64,000 nt of DNA from Halobellus limi (GTDB lineage Archaea > Halobacteriota > Halobacteria > Halobacteriales > Haloferacaceae). The translations under genes were made by a program, and so were the position numbers. The DNA lies in assembly GCF_004799685.1 (NCBI RefSeq), contig NZ_CP031311.1, positions 2,046,001-2,110,000 on the forward strand, given 5' to 3'. Shown here in pieces: positions 34,179 through 43,414 of this stretch. The notes below the pieces were generated by a model that worked only from the letters and a program-made list of their open reading frames with translations, made no database searches and was not told where the DNA came from. Positions within the stretch are counted from its first letter, which is position 1, and the number at the start of each line of letters is the position of its first letter.

Positions 34179-34442
34179 TCAGCCCTCGTTTTGCAGCACT
34201 TCGACGACGCGGGCGGTCCCGCGGTGCGTCGACTCGTCGAACGACTCGATCTCGATCGTGACTTTCGCGTCCACGAGCGACTGGTCCGCATCGGGCAGCT
34301 CCAGGACCGTGTCGCCGACGCGGACGAGCAACCCGTCGTCGGTTCGACCGGTGACGAACGCCGGGACCTCGTCGCCGACCTCGAAGGACGGCGTCGACGA
34401 GCGGAAGCGGAGGCCGGCCAGGAATTTGTCGAGGCGGCTCAT
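34179..34442 (-). CDS. DUF7513-like small OB-fold-type protein
   Basis: An 87-residue acidic protein: MSRLDKFLAGLRFRSSTPSF, then a strand-rich core GDEVPAFVTGRTDDGLLVRVGD and an end VVEVLQNEG. The core has the five-strand look of a small OB or TRAM-like barrel, which often binds RNA. It matches an uncharacterised haloarchaeal family (DUF7513 in my recollection). Its ATG overlaps the NhaC stop by four bases (ATGA), so it is co-translated with the antiporter, although no functional link is evident. Confidence 0.82.
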   Translation of the reverse strand: MSRLDKFLAGLRFRSSTPSFEVGDEVPAFVTGRTDDGLLVRVGDTVLELPDADQSLVDAKVTIEIESFDESTHRGTARVVEVLQNEG

Positions 34443-35959
34443 ACGCGGCTCACCTCCTCGCTCGCGCGGTCGGAGACGTACTCGCGGCCGTAGCCGGTCC
34501 ACGCCGCAAGCAGGAAGACCGCCACGAGGAACCAGCCGTGGAAGACGAACGGGAACACCGAGGCGGGGTTGACGACCATCGCCTGCGTGAACCACTCGTA
34601 CTGCTCGGGGAGCCGCTGCATCGCCGAGTAGCCGGCGAGCAGGCCGCCGCCCCACGGGAAGATGTAGCCGAGCGCCGCCGTGTTGGCGTCGAGGATGTTC
34701 GCCCGCCGGTAGCCGTTGATGTTGAACCGACGCCCGAGCGTCTTGATGTACGGCGCGATGGCGATCTCGGCGGCGGTGTTGATCGTGATCATCGCGTTGA
34801 CGATCGCCGTCCCGAGGACCATCGTCGTCTCCGCGCGGCGGACCGAGGTCGCGACGCGTTCGAGCAGGAACTCCTGGATCGCGTCGAAGCCGCCGCCGCG
34901 CTGCATCAGCTGTGCCGCCGCGACGATCAGGAGCACGAGGACGATCAGCGGGAAGAAGCCCACCGCGCCGGTGTAGAGGCTCCCCGAGACCGTCGCGCTG
35001 CCGGGATCGACGGGGACGACCAGCGCGCCGAGGATCGGGACCGCGTCCATCGACTGGACGAGCGCGGACTCGCGGGACCCCTCGAAGGCGAGGATCGCCG
35101 AGGCCTCCGAGAGCCCGAGCACGAGATTCAGTACCACCGAGAGGACGATGCCCCACGAGATCGCCTCGACGATGTGTCGGCCGCGGACCGCGGTCACGAT
35201 CACGACGGCGATCGAGGCGAGGTGGACCAATCCGAGCGCGGTCCCCTCGCCGCCGGTCGAGGCGGCGGCGACGGACGTGCCCTGCATCGTCTGGCCGACG
35301 ATCAGGTACGCCGCGAACGCGAAGACGGCCGCGACGATCGCGTACTTGAACCGCGAGGCGACGACGCCGCCGATGTCGGCGTCCTGCGTCACCGCGGAGA
35401 CGATCGTCGTGTCGCTCACGGGCGCGAGGTTGTCGCCGAAGACCGCCCCCGAGAGGATCGCGCCGAAGAGGAGGATCGGGCTCGCGCCGACCGCGACGCC
35501 CGCGGGGAACACCAGGGCGGTGAACGCGATCGCGGTCCCGTAGCCGGTCCCGATCCCCGTCGCCAGGAGCGCCGCGAGGATGAACGTGATCGCGGGGAAC
35601 AGCGCCGCGCCGACGCGGACGGCTTCTGCGGCCCAGACGAGGCCGTCGACGAAGCCGCCGACCTGGATGGTCTCGGCGAACATCCCCGCCCACAGCCAGG
35701 CGACGATCGCGGTCGCGGCGACCCGCTGGGTCATCCCGTCGAAGAGGATGTCGGCGTAGGTCTTCCAGGAGCCGCGGACGAAGAACATCCCGACGATCAG
35801 TCCGACCAGGATCCCCACGATGAGGCCGCTGGTGTCGCCGATGCCGAGCAGTCCGCTCTGGACGATCGCCCAGAGGATGAAGAAGGCGATGGGGATCGCA
35901 CTGGCGGCACGCCCCCCATAGAACCGGAGCGCCGTCGATTCGTCGGTGCTGGTACTCAT
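34439..35959 (-). CDS. nhaC: NhaC-family Na+/H+ antiporter
   Basis: A 506-residue membrane protein with about 11-12 predicted helices. The NhaC family segment FGDNLAPVSDTTIVSAV (about residue 175-190) and the Asn/Thr-rich TAIVNAMITINTAAEIAIAP are typical. ILSGAVFGDN is the ion-coupling region by homology. NhaC proteins exchange external H+ for internal Na+; related members of the family carry malate/lactate or amino acids, so substrate is not certain. In a halophile it would help keep cytosolic Na+ low. It is followed by an overlapping small OB-like gene. Confidence 0.9.
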   Translation of the reverse strand: MSTSTDESTALRFYGGRAASAIPIAFFILWAIVQSGLLGIGDTSGLIVGILVGLIVGMFFVRGSWKTYADILFDGMTQRVAATAIVAWLWAGMFAETIQVGGFVDGLVWAAEAVRVGAALFPAITFILAALLATGIGTGYGTAIAFTALVFPAGVAVGASPILLFGAILSGAVFGDNLAPVSDTTIVSAVTQDADIGGVVASRFKYAIVAAVFAFAAYLIVGQTMQGTSVAAASTGGEGTALGLVHLASIAVVIVTAVRGRHIVEAISWGIVLSVVLNLVLGLSEASAILAFEGSRESALVQSMDAVPILGALVVPVDPGSATVSGSLYTGAVGFFPLIVLVLLIVAAAQLMQRGGGFDAIQEFLLERVATSVRRAETTMVLGTAIVNAMITINTAAEIAIAPYIKTLGRRFNINGYRRANILDANTAALGYIFPWGGGLLAGYSAMQRLPEQYEWFTQAMVVNPASVFPFVFHGWFLVAVFLLAAWTGYGREYVSDRASEEVSRV

Positions 35960-36092
35960 CGGCCGAGTTGTGGAAAGCGTGCCGGATAAACGAACCGATC
36001 CGTCAGGCGATCGGGGCGGGGGTCGGCCGCACGGCCGCGCCCACGGAACCGCTGCCGACGTGATTTTACCGTCCGCCCTCCCAGGAGACGGT

Positions 36093-37364
36093 ATGACCGC
36101 GTCCGATCTCGTCGAACTCCGACGCGACCTGCACCGCCACCCCGAACCCGCCTGGCGCGAGTTCTACACCACCGCGCGAATCGTCGAGGAACTGGAGGAA
36201 CGCGACCTCGACGCGCTCTACGTGGGACCGGAGGCGCTCGCCGAGGGGGACCGCGTGGGCGTTCCCGACGAGGACGAACTCGACGCCTGGCTCGATCGCG
36301 CCAGCGACGCCGGGGCGCGAGGAGACGTCTTAGAGCGACTCGCGGGGGGACTCACCGGCGCGGTCGCGGTCGCCGAACGCGGCGACGGCCCCACGGTCGC
36401 CCTCCGCGTCGACATCGACGGGCTCCCCATCGAGGAGTCGGCGGCGAACGAGCACCACCCCGCGGCCGCGGGCTTCCGCTCGGAGAACGAGGGCTACATG
36501 CACGCCTGCGGCCACGATGCCCACGCGACGATCGGAATCGGCGTTCTGGACGCCGTCCTCGACAGTGACTTCGCCGGCACGCTGAAGGTGTTCTTCCAGC
36601 CCGGCGAGGAGCGGATCGTGGGAGGCGAACCGATGGCGAATTCGGGCCACCTCGACGACGTCGACTACCTGCTCGCGGTACACGTCGGTCTGGACCACCC
36701 GACCGGCGAGATCGTCGCCGGGGTTGACGGGTTCCTGGCCGTCTCGCAGTTCGAGGCCGAGTTCGTCGGAAATCCCTCGCACGCGGGGGCCCGCCCCGAA
36801 GAGGGCGACAACGCGATGCAGGCGGTCGCGACGGCGATCGAGAACCTCTACGGGATCCCGCGGCACGGCGACGGCGCGACGCGCGTCAACGTCGGCGTCG
36901 TCGAGGGGGGAACCGCGACGAACGTCGTCGCCGAGCGCGTCGCGATCGAGGGCGAGGTCCGCGGCGAGACCACCGAGCTGATGGAGTATATGGACGACCG
37001 GGCCCGCCGCGTCCTCCGGTCGGCGGCCGAGATGCACGGCTGCGACGTCGAGACCGCCACCGCCGGTCGCGCGCCGTCGACGCGGAGCGACGACGGACTC
37101 CGCGAGGTCGTCGCGGCCGTCGCCCGCGACACCGACGGGGTCACGTCGGTGCTCGAATCGGACCACCTCGGCGGGAGCGAGGACGCGACGTACCTGATGC
37201 GGCGCGTGCAGGAGCGCGGCGGGTACGCGGCGTACGTCGGCGTCGGCACCGACCACCCCGGCGGCCACCACACGGCCACCTTCGACGTCGACGAGGCGAG
37301 CATCGACCACGGCGTCGAGGTGCTCTCCCGAGCGGTCGTCGAACTCGGCGCGCGTCGGCCCTGA
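36093..37364 (+). CDS. M20-family amidohydrolase (AbgA/HipO-like)
   Basis: A 423-residue metallopeptidase of the M20D group. Motifs in order: LRRDLHRHPEPAWREFYT at the start, VALRVDIDGLPIEES, the metal ligands in MHACGHDAHATIGIG (around residue 140), VFFQPGEERIVGG with catalytic Glu, then the dimerisation-domain SHAGARPEEGDNAMQ and the late metal His in DHPGGHHTATFDVD. Members cleave amides such as N-acyl amino acids or p-aminobenzoyl-glutamate; substrate is not determined. An insertion of about 55 residues after residue 45 (DALYVGPEALAEGDR and on) is also seen in AbgA-like proteins. TATA-like GATTTTACC (36061-36069) gives a leaderless start. Confidence 0.9.
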   Translation: MTASDLVELRRDLHRHPEPAWREFYTTARIVEELEERDLDALYVGPEALAEGDRVGVPDEDELDAWLDRASDAGARGDVLERLAGGLTGAVAVAERGDGPTVALRVDIDGLPIEESAANEHHPAAAGFRSENEGYMHACGHDAHATIGIGVLDAVLDSDFAGTLKVFFQPGEERIVGGEPMANSGHLDDVDYLLAVHVGLDHPTGEIVAGVDGFLAVSQFEAEFVGNPSHAGARPEEGDNAMQAVATAIENLYGIPRHGDGATRVNVGVVEGGTATNVVAERVAIEGEVRGETTELMEYMDDRARRVLRSAAEMHGCDVETATAGRAPSTRSDDGLREVVAAVARDTDGVTSVLESDHLGGSEDATYLMRRVQERGGYAAYVGVGTDHPGGHHTATFDVDEASIDHGVEVLSRAVVELGARRP

Positions 37365-37500
37365 GCCGATCGCTCGCGCGACGACGGTAACTCTCGCGAC
37401 AATCTGCCCGGCCGCGTCGCCGATCGGGCGGTGAAACACGTCCGACCACCGTCAGACTCTCCGGAAAGTATTTGATCCGGATTCAGTGATACACACAGGG

Positions 37501-39873
37501 ATGAACAGTCGAACTATCGACGTGGTGACCGACTGGGAGACGGTCGCCGCGCCGGACGGATACGAGGGGCTCCACGAACTCGCCGACGGGGAGTTCAGCG
37601 GGGCCGTCTCCGCCGGGATGACCTGGGCGTTCTTCTTGAACGGCCGCGTCGTCGGCGTCTTCGAGGGGGACATCGAGGACTTCGAGCACGCCGAACTGAC
37701 CGCCTACCGCGCGGCAGATCCGAGCCTTCCGCTCCTGTTCTCGATGCGGGAACGCGGGGGGGAGACACGGGCGAGTTACTACACGAACGAGACGCCGCTG
37801 TCGGAGGCGGACGAGACGCTGTCGAACGGCGGCTTCACCGGCTACATCGAGCTTTCCGAGAACGTGCTCTCCGGGGATTACTACGTCGTCTACCACGGCG
37901 GGAAGTCGATGAGCGCCGCCTTCGTCGGGAGTTCCGAACGCCTGATCACGGGCGAGGAGGCCTTCGAGAAGGCCGCCGACGAGGTGGGGATCTACGAGGT
38001 GATCGACGCCGACGTCGAACTCGTCGAGATTCCGGAACCGCCGTCGGCGGCCGCCGAGGACGACGACGGGGAGTCGCCCGTAGTCGGCGACGCCGGGGGA
38101 GAGGACGAAACCGGAGACGGACCCGACGAGGCGGCCGAACGGGGCGACGATATCGAGAGCGAGGCGGACGCGCCGGAGGAGGCCGAACGGGAGGACGAAA
38201 GCGAGTCCGACGAGCCCGAGGCCGGACCGGACCCGGTCGCGGAGGCGGAGGCGGACGACGGGACGGAGGCCGAGACGGAAGCCGACGCCGGCGTGGCGAC
38301 CGCGAAGACCCCCGGCGACGACTCCTCCGAACCGACCGCGCGGGACGCCGATCGAGAGGACCCGTCCCCGCGGGCTGACGCCGAGGAAGAGTCGGCCGAG
38401 CGGGATCCGCGGGGACCGGACGCCGACGCGACGGCGGAAACGGGGACGACGGATGGCGAGAGCGAGACGACCCCGGACCGTCCCGCCGACCCGGCGTCCG
38501 ACGGCCAGCGCCCCGAACGGTCGCAACCCGAGGCGACGGCGGACGCCGGCCCCGACGAAGCCGCCGTGCCGGAGGGACCGGCGGCCGCCGGAGCGGAGAC
38601 CGACCAGTCGAGCGGGGGGAGCGCCGTCTTCTCCGACGAGGAGCGCTGGCGCGAGGCGAAGACCATCCCGTCGCTCGACCCGAGCGCGTCCAGCGGGAAC
38701 GGGACCACCGGCGGGACGGGCGGCGAGGAGTCCGAGCGGCGGTCCGCGCGCGAGCGCGTCGCGCGGATGCAGCGGGACCGGAGCGCGCGCAAGGCTGCTC
38801 GCGAGCGCGCGGGGTCTGCGTCTCAGACGTCGGCGTCACCGGCGAAGGCGAGCGCGCGGGAGTCCTCTCCGGCGGCGGGTGAGGGGATCGAGCGCCTGAA
38901 GAAACGACTCTCGCGGGCACGGGACAGGGTCGAATCGCTCGAAGCCGAGCGGGAGGAACTGGCAGCGGAACGGGACGAACTCGAATCAGAGCGCGCCGAG
39001 AGAGACCAGCGGATCGAGGAACTCCAGGCCGAGCGCGAGGAGCACCGCGAGCGCATCGAAGAACTCGAAGCCGAACGCGACGCCCTCGAAGCGGAGGTCG
39101 AACGTCTCGAATCGGAACTCGAAGCGGTCTCGTCGGATGGGGAAGTCGCGGGGGAGGCGACGATGTCGCCCGAACAGGCGCTCTCGGGGACGAACCTGTT
39201 CGTCCGGTACGACCGGAAGGGAGAGGCGACGCTGGAACACGCACACGACGGCGAGGCCACGCGCGAGGACGTCAGCGGCAACCTCCGGCTCGAACACCAC
39301 ACCACCTTCGAGACCGACGGACTGGTCGTCGACGGGCGCCCGTACGCGGAGTTCTTACACGACAGCACCGAGTACTCCTTCGCGCACTGGCTCGTGACCG
39401 ACCTGCTCTATGAGATCGGCCAGACCGGAAACCGTTCGGGGCTCGCGGGCGTGTTCGACGCGATACCCGACGTCGACCGCATCGAACTGTACGGCACGGT
39501 CGGCGTCGAGACCGACGAGGGCGTCGAGCAGCGCGACTTCGACGTCATCTTCCGCGACAAGATGGGCGATCCGCTGTTCGTCGCGGACATCAACGCCTCC
39601 AGGAACGCGACGACGGAGGCGATGGTCGACTCGCTCGTGACCAACACCGGCACCATCGCGGCCGAGGACGACTCGCTCGCGGCGGGGTTCTACGTCACCG
39701 AATCCTTCTACGAACCGGGGGCGCTGGAGACGGTCGCAGAGGAGACCGGCGGCGGACTGCTCTCTCGGTCGAGCAAACTGTCGTACGTGAAACTGTCGCG
39801 AAAGCGCGGCTACCACCTCTGTCTCGCCGAGGCGCGAAACGGCGAGTTCCACCTGAACGTCCCGGATCTATAG
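37501..39873 (+). CDS. Large uncharacterised acidic coiled-coil protein (DUF7527-like)
   Basis: A 790-residue protein in four parts. An N-terminal globular domain (about 1-165) includes ELADGEFSGAVSAGMTWAFF and SNGGFTGYIELSENVLSGDY. A very acidic disordered stretch runs about 170-460. A coiled coil with heptad-like Glu/Arg repeats covers about 460-550 (ESLEAEREELAAERDELES). A C-terminal globular domain spans 550-790. The C-terminal part has RDFDVIFRDKMGDPLFVADI, like a degenerate PD-(D/E)XK core. It matches what I recall as DUF7527. There is no membrane segment, so it is likely cytosolic. Function unknown; the modular design suggests a scaffold or DNA-associated protein. Confidence 0.82.
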   Translation: MNSRTIDVVTDWETVAAPDGYEGLHELADGEFSGAVSAGMTWAFFLNGRVVGVFEGDIEDFEHAELTAYRAADPSLPLLFSMRERGGETRASYYTNETPLSEADETLSNGGFTGYIELSENVLSGDYYVVYHGGKSMSAAFVGSSERLITGEEAFEKAADEVGIYEVIDADVELVEIPEPPSAAAEDDDGESPVVGDAGGEDETGDGPDEAAERGDDIESEADAPEEAEREDESESDEPEAGPDPVAEAEADDGTEAETEADAGVATAKTPGDDSSEPTARDADREDPSPRADAEEESAERDPRGPDADATAETGTTDGESETTPDRPADPASDGQRPERSQPEATADAGPDEAAVPEGPAAAGAETDQSSGGSAVFSDEERWREAKTIPSLDPSASSGNGTTGGTGGEESERRSARERVARMQRDRSARKAARERAGSASQTSASPAKASARESSPAAGEGIERLKKRLSRARDRVESLEAEREELAAERDELESERAERDQRIEELQAEREEHRERIEELEAERDALEAEVERLESELEAVSSDGEVAGEATMSPEQALSGTNLFVRYDRKGEATLEHAHDGEATREDVSGNLRLEHHTTFETDGLVVDGRPYAEFLHDSTEYSFAHWLVTDLLYEIGQTGNRSGLAGVFDAIPDVDRIELYGTVGVETDEGVEQRDFDVIFRDKMGDPLFVADINASRNATTEAMVDSLVTNTGTIAAEDDSLAAGFYVTESFYEPGALETVAEETGGGLLSRSSKLSYVKLSRKRGYHLCLAEARNGEFHLNVPDL

Positions 39874-39917
39874 GATTCGGGACGGAGACGAGATACGGAA
39901 AAACGCTCGACTGGGCG

Positions 39918-40223
39918 TCAGTTCTCGACTTCGACGGTCTCTTCGATCTTCATCTCGTCGAGTTTGTCGACGATCTCGTCGAGTTTCCCGTCGAGTTCGT
40001 CGACGAACTCCGCGGTCCGTTCGGTCGTGATCGCACCCTGGCTCGACGGTTCGATGAGGTTCTCCTCTTCGAGGACGCGGAGCGAATAGCGCACCTTGTG
40101 GTGGGGGTAGCCGGTCTCGTTCGACATCTTCACGATCCCGATGGGTTCGCTCTCGATGACCATTCTCAGGACCTGCAAGTGGCGTTCGAGCATATCCACT
40201 TCCTTTTCGAGTCGGTCTATCAT
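39918..40223 (-). CDS. Winged-helix DNA-binding protein
   Basis: A 101-residue protein. The first 60 residues form a winged-helix pattern: a leading helix MIDRLEKEVDMLERHLQVL, then IGIVKMSNETGYPHHKVRYS with the recognition helix, and LRVLEEENLIEPSSQGAITT as wing. The C-terminal 35 residues are a charged coiled coil (FVDELDGKLDEIVDKLDEMK) for dimerisation. It is probably a transcriptional regulator; its target is unknown. TATA box ATTTAAAT (40250-40257) lies 26 bases upstream, giving a leaderless transcript. An ATG-ACA-TGA triplet run sits just before the start. Confidence 0.85.
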   Translation of the reverse strand: MIDRLEKEVDMLERHLQVLRMVIESEPIGIVKMSNETGYPHHKVRYSLRVLEEENLIEPSSQGAITTERTAEFVDELDGKLDEIVDKLDEMKIEETVEVEN

Positions 40224-40249
40224 GTCATCTGTTAACTTGTCTGGGCAGG

Positions 40250-40257
40250 ATTTAAAT
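40250..40257 (-). promoter_or_regulatory. TATA box of the winged-helix gene
   Basis: ATTTAAAT, palindromic and AT-only in GC-rich surroundings, lies 26 bases before ATG 40223 on the complement. Confidence 0.65.
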
Positions 40258-40503
40258 GTTGCCCTCCGGACCGCAGAACCGGCCGACGAGGGTCGGAACT
40301 CCCGACCCGCACGGGTGTTGTTACCGAGTACGAGCGGGGGTGTAAATAACGGTTCGGGTCGATTCTCACGCGGCGCATCGGTGGGGCCTCGCGCGAGGGG
40401 GTCCGTCGGGACCGGGCGGTGGAGTCGTCCGGTCGAGCCGTCCCGATCCTCCGGACGTTCGCGGACCGTAATGGGTTTTACGGGGCGCGGAGAACCGGCG
40501 TGT

Positions 40504-41829
40504 ATGACCGTCACGATCGTCGGCTCCCAGCTCGGCGACGAGGGCAAGGGCGCGCTCGTCGACCTGTGGGGAGGCGACGCCGACGTCGTCGCCCGGTATC
40601 AGGGCGGCGACAACGCCGGCCACACCGTCGTCGAGGGCGGCGACGAGTACAAGCTTTCGCTGGTGCCCAGCGGCGCCGTCCGCGACAAGGTCGGCGTGCT
40701 CGGAAACGGCTGCGTCGTCAACCCGAAGACGCTGTTCTCGGAGATCGACGACCTCCGCGAGCGGGGGCTCGACCCGGACGTCCGCGTGGCCCGTCGCGCG
40801 CACGTGATTATGCCGTATCACCGTCGGCTCGACGGCATCGAGGAGGAGGCGAAGTCCGACTCCGACCTCGACGCCGGAACGACGGGTCGCGGGATCGGCC
40901 CGACCTACGAGGACAAGGCCGGCCGCCGCGGCATCCGCATCGGCGACCTGCTCGACCCGGACGTGCTCCGCGACCGCCTCGAGTACGTCGTCCCCCAGAA
41001 GCGCGCGCTGGCCAGAGAGGTCTTCGGGGTCGATCCCGGCGAGGCCTTCGACGTCGACGCCGTCTTCGAGGAGTACCGCGAGATCGGCGAGCGTTTGAAA
41101 GAGGAGTCGATGACCGTCAACGCCGGGGAGTTCCTCGGCTCGCACCTGGACGACGGCGACGACGTCCTCTTCGAGGGCGCCCAGGGCACCTCGATCGACA
41201 TCGACCACGGAATCTACCCGTACGTCACCTCCTCGAACCCGACCGCCGGGGGGGCCTCCACCGGAACGGGGATCGGCCCGACCGTCGTCGGCCGCGGCGA
41301 GGTCGTCGGCATCGTCAAGGCGTACCTCTCGCGGGTCGGTACCGGGCCGCTCCCGACGGAACTGACCGGCGACGACGAGGACCTCGCCGACTACATCCGC
41401 GAGAAGGGCGGCGAGTTCGGCACCGTCACCGGCCGTCCCCGCCGGATCGGCTGGCTCGACATTCCGATGCTTCGCCACGCTTCCCGCGCCAACGGGTTCA
41501 CCGGCATCGCCGTCAACCACATCGACGTCCTCGCCGGCCTCGAGGAGGTAAAGGTGGGACACTCCTACGACCTCGACGGCGAGGAGCTGTTCACGATGCC
41601 CGCGACGACAGAGCGCTGGGGTCGCTGTGAACCGAACCTCCGCGAGTTCGACACCTGGCCGGAGGTCGACTGGACGGCCGTCGCCGAGGAGGGCTACGAC
41701 GCCATCCCCGAGAACGCGCGGACGTACCTCGAGTACGTCTCCGAGGAGGTCGGCGCCCCGGTCTACGCCGTCGGCGTCGGCCCCGACCGCGCGGAGACGA
41801 TCGAACTGGCGAACCCCTTCGAGGCGTAG
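40504..41829 (+). CDS. purA: Adenylosuccinate synthetase
   Basis: A 441-residue PurA that joins IMP and aspartate using GTP in the first committed step to AMP. The P-loop-like motif GDEGKG is at residues 11-16, with catalytic Asp12. GGDNAGHTVV holds the catalytic His. TTGRGIGPTYEDKAGRRGIR, SSNPTAGGASTGTGIGPT and RVGTGPLPTEL are the IMP and GTP loops. The start is supported by a TATA-like GGTTTTACG (40472-40480) at leaderless distance. The gene contains a run of seven G (41238-41244) that is in frame. Confidence 0.96.
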   Translation: MTVTIVGSQLGDEGKGALVDLWGGDADVVARYQGGDNAGHTVVEGGDEYKLSLVPSGAVRDKVGVLGNGCVVNPKTLFSEIDDLRERGLDPDVRVARRAHVIMPYHRRLDGIEEEAKSDSDLDAGTTGRGIGPTYEDKAGRRGIRIGDLLDPDVLRDRLEYVVPQKRALAREVFGVDPGEAFDVDAVFEEYREIGERLKEESMTVNAGEFLGSHLDDGDDVLFEGAQGTSIDIDHGIYPYVTSSNPTAGGASTGTGIGPTVVGRGEVVGIVKAYLSRVGTGPLPTELTGDDEDLADYIREKGGEFGTVTGRPRRIGWLDIPMLRHASRANGFTGIAVNHIDVLAGLEEVKVGHSYDLDGEELFTMPATTERWGRCEPNLREFDTWPEVDWTAVAEEGYDAIPENARTYLEYVSEEVGAPVYAVGVGPDRAETIELANPFEA

Positions 41830-41907
41830 GCGCGCGCTCGTTCCGGAGTTGGCCGCGGAGGTCGCGAACCCGTAGCCTTTTCACCGCCGCTTTCCTTCCG
41901 TAGCGTG

Positions 41908-42096
41908 ATGAAAGAGTCTCTGATGGACATCCTCTGTGACCCCCTCGACAAGAGCGACCTCGAACTCGAAGTCGACGAGCGCGACGGCGAGGAGATCATC
42001 GAGGGACGACTCGTCGGAACCGTCACGGGCGAAGTGTACCCCATCGAGGACGGCATTCCGAACCTGCTGCCGCCGGACATGCGCGACGAGGAGTGA
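41908..42096 (+). CDS. Trm112-family small protein
   Basis: A 62-residue protein with the Trm112 pattern: MKESLMDILCDPLDKSDLEL, then EEIIEGRLVGTVTGEVYPIE and DGIPNLLPPDMRDEE. Eukaryotic and archaeal Trm112 proteins activate and stabilise methyltransferases acting on tRNA, rRNA and release factors. Only one Cys remains (residue 10), so the zinc site of yeast Trm112 is absent, as in Haloferax Trm112. ATG 41908 was preferred over the GTG one codon earlier. Confidence 0.9.
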   Translation: MKESLMDILCDPLDKSDLELEVDERDGEEIIEGRLVGTVTGEVYPIEDGIPNLLPPDMRDEE

Positions 42097-42158
42097 GCGG
42101 GGACGGCCACCGTAGTACACCCTGAACGCTTTTACTCGTCGCCTCCGTTGTCACCGAC

Positions 42159-43133
42159 GTGTCAGAACCGCTCCGGGTGGAACTGAACCGCGAGTCCGTC
42201 CACGCCATCGACGTCCCCGACTCGTTCACCGCGGAGGGGCCGTTCCACGTCGAACTCCGCAACGACGGCGGCGCGGCCCACGTTCACCTCCACCTCGACG
42301 ACGACCTCTCGCGCGTCGCACGGCTCGACGACGTGAACCACTTCGTCGAGGCGGGTGCGAGAAAGCGGGTCCCGATCGGTGTCCGCCCGAATCTCGACCC
42401 GCGCACGGGGCGACTCAAGATCGTTTCGGGATACGGCGCGGAGGAAGCGTACGTGGACCTCACCGTCGTTCCGAAGTCGAGCGGGCGCGTGGACGCCGGG
42501 CGGACGCGGGACCGGCGAACCGGTCCGGGAGACCGCGCCGAGAGCGACGCGGCGGACTCCGCACGGGGACCGTCGGCACCGTCGCGGGCGGGAGGGGAGT
42601 CGAGCGAGGACGCCTCGCCGGGCGGAGCCACGGCGCCGGGCGGGTCCGGGGAACGCGACGGGGACGAAGTGAGCGGGGAGTCCGCGACGGCGGCAGACGG
42701 GTCCGCGGCGCGGGACCGACGCGTCGCCTCGGCCGGGGCGTCGACGGGCGATGAGGCGGGAGCGAGAAACGACAGAACGGGATCGAGAAACGACGGAGCG
42801 GAGCCGTCGAATCGAGCCCGCTCGACGTCCCCCGACGAGGGTGGGACCGCAGGCTCCGCGGCGGGGTCGACGGTCAGCGCGGCCGCGAGCCGATCGGGGT
42901 CTCGATCCACGCGTGAGGGGCTGAGAGACGCCGCCAGTCTCGAATCGCTGCCGAGTGGCGTCTCCGCCTGGCGGGAATCGCCCGAGGCGATCACGTTCCT
43001 CGCGCTGGCCGTCGTCGCGGTGGTCGTCGGCGTCGGCGTTATCGCCGTCGTCGGCGAACTCCTGCTCGCGTTCGTCGTCGCCGCCGTCGTCGCGGGGGCC
43101 GTCGCGGTCGCCGGGTGGCTCCTGCTCGGGTAG
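42159..43133 (+). CDS. DUF7524-like membrane-anchored protein (GTG start)
   Basis: A 324-residue protein with three parts. An N-terminal beta-sandwich-like domain (about 1-110) opens SEPLRVELNRESVHAIDVPD and includes FHVELRNDGGAAHVHLHLDD. A disordered Ser/Gly/Asp/Arg linker runs about 110-270. The end has two hydrophobic helices (ITFLALAVVAVVVGVGVIAV and LLLAFVVAAVVAGAVAVAGW). It is probably cytosolic with a C-terminal membrane anchor, since no signal peptide is seen. GTG 42159 has a TATA-like CTTTTACTC (42128-42136). It matches an uncharacterised haloarchaeal family. Confidence 0.8.
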   Translation: MSEPLRVELNRESVHAIDVPDSFTAEGPFHVELRNDGGAAHVHLHLDDDLSRVARLDDVNHFVEAGARKRVPIGVRPNLDPRTGRLKIVSGYGAEEAYVDLTVVPKSSGRVDAGRTRDRRTGPGDRAESDAADSARGPSAPSRAGGESSEDASPGGATAPGGSGERDGDEVSGESATAADGSAARDRRVASAGASTGDEAGARNDRTGSRNDGAEPSNRARSTSPDEGGTAGSAAGSTVSAAASRSGSRSTREGLRDAASLESLPSGVSAWRESPEAITFLALAVVAVVVGVGVIAVVGELLLAFVVAAVVAGAVAVAGWLLLG

Positions 43134-43163
43134 CGCTTCGCCGCCGCTCGCGGAGCGCGCCCC

Positions 43164-43298
43164 TCACTGGAGGTAGGACGGGTCCTCCGCGTCGCAGTTT
43201 TCTTCGTGGGCTTTCGCGTCGTCCTCGTCGTCGAGCAACAGTCCGCACTCCTCGCACTCGTACCAGGTCTGGCCGTCCCGTTCGACGGTCGATACCAT
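43164..43298 (-). CDS. DUF7128-like small C2H2-type zinc protein
   Basis: A 44-residue protein: MVSTVERDGQTWYECEECGL, then an acidic helix with AKAHEENC and the end DAEDPSYLQ. The CxxC pair followed by His and Cys on a helix forms a single classical zinc finger. It fits a conserved haloarchaeal family (DUF7128 by recollection). The reading frame extends upstream to 43388, but that part is Arg-rich and lacks similarity; ATG 43298 is the natural start. Its function is unknown. It converges with the DUF7524-like gene. Confidence 0.85.
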   Translation of the reverse strand: MVSTVERDGQTWYECEECGLLLDDEDDAKAHEENCDAEDPSYLQ

Positions 43299-43414
43299 AC
43301 CGTGAGCCACGTTGCCACGACTCAAAACGCTTCCCCCGTGACGCGTCGGCGGGCGAAACGCGCGACCGCGCTCTCTCGGGCAAGACAAAAGACCGGGCGA
43401 GCCGAATCGGGGGT

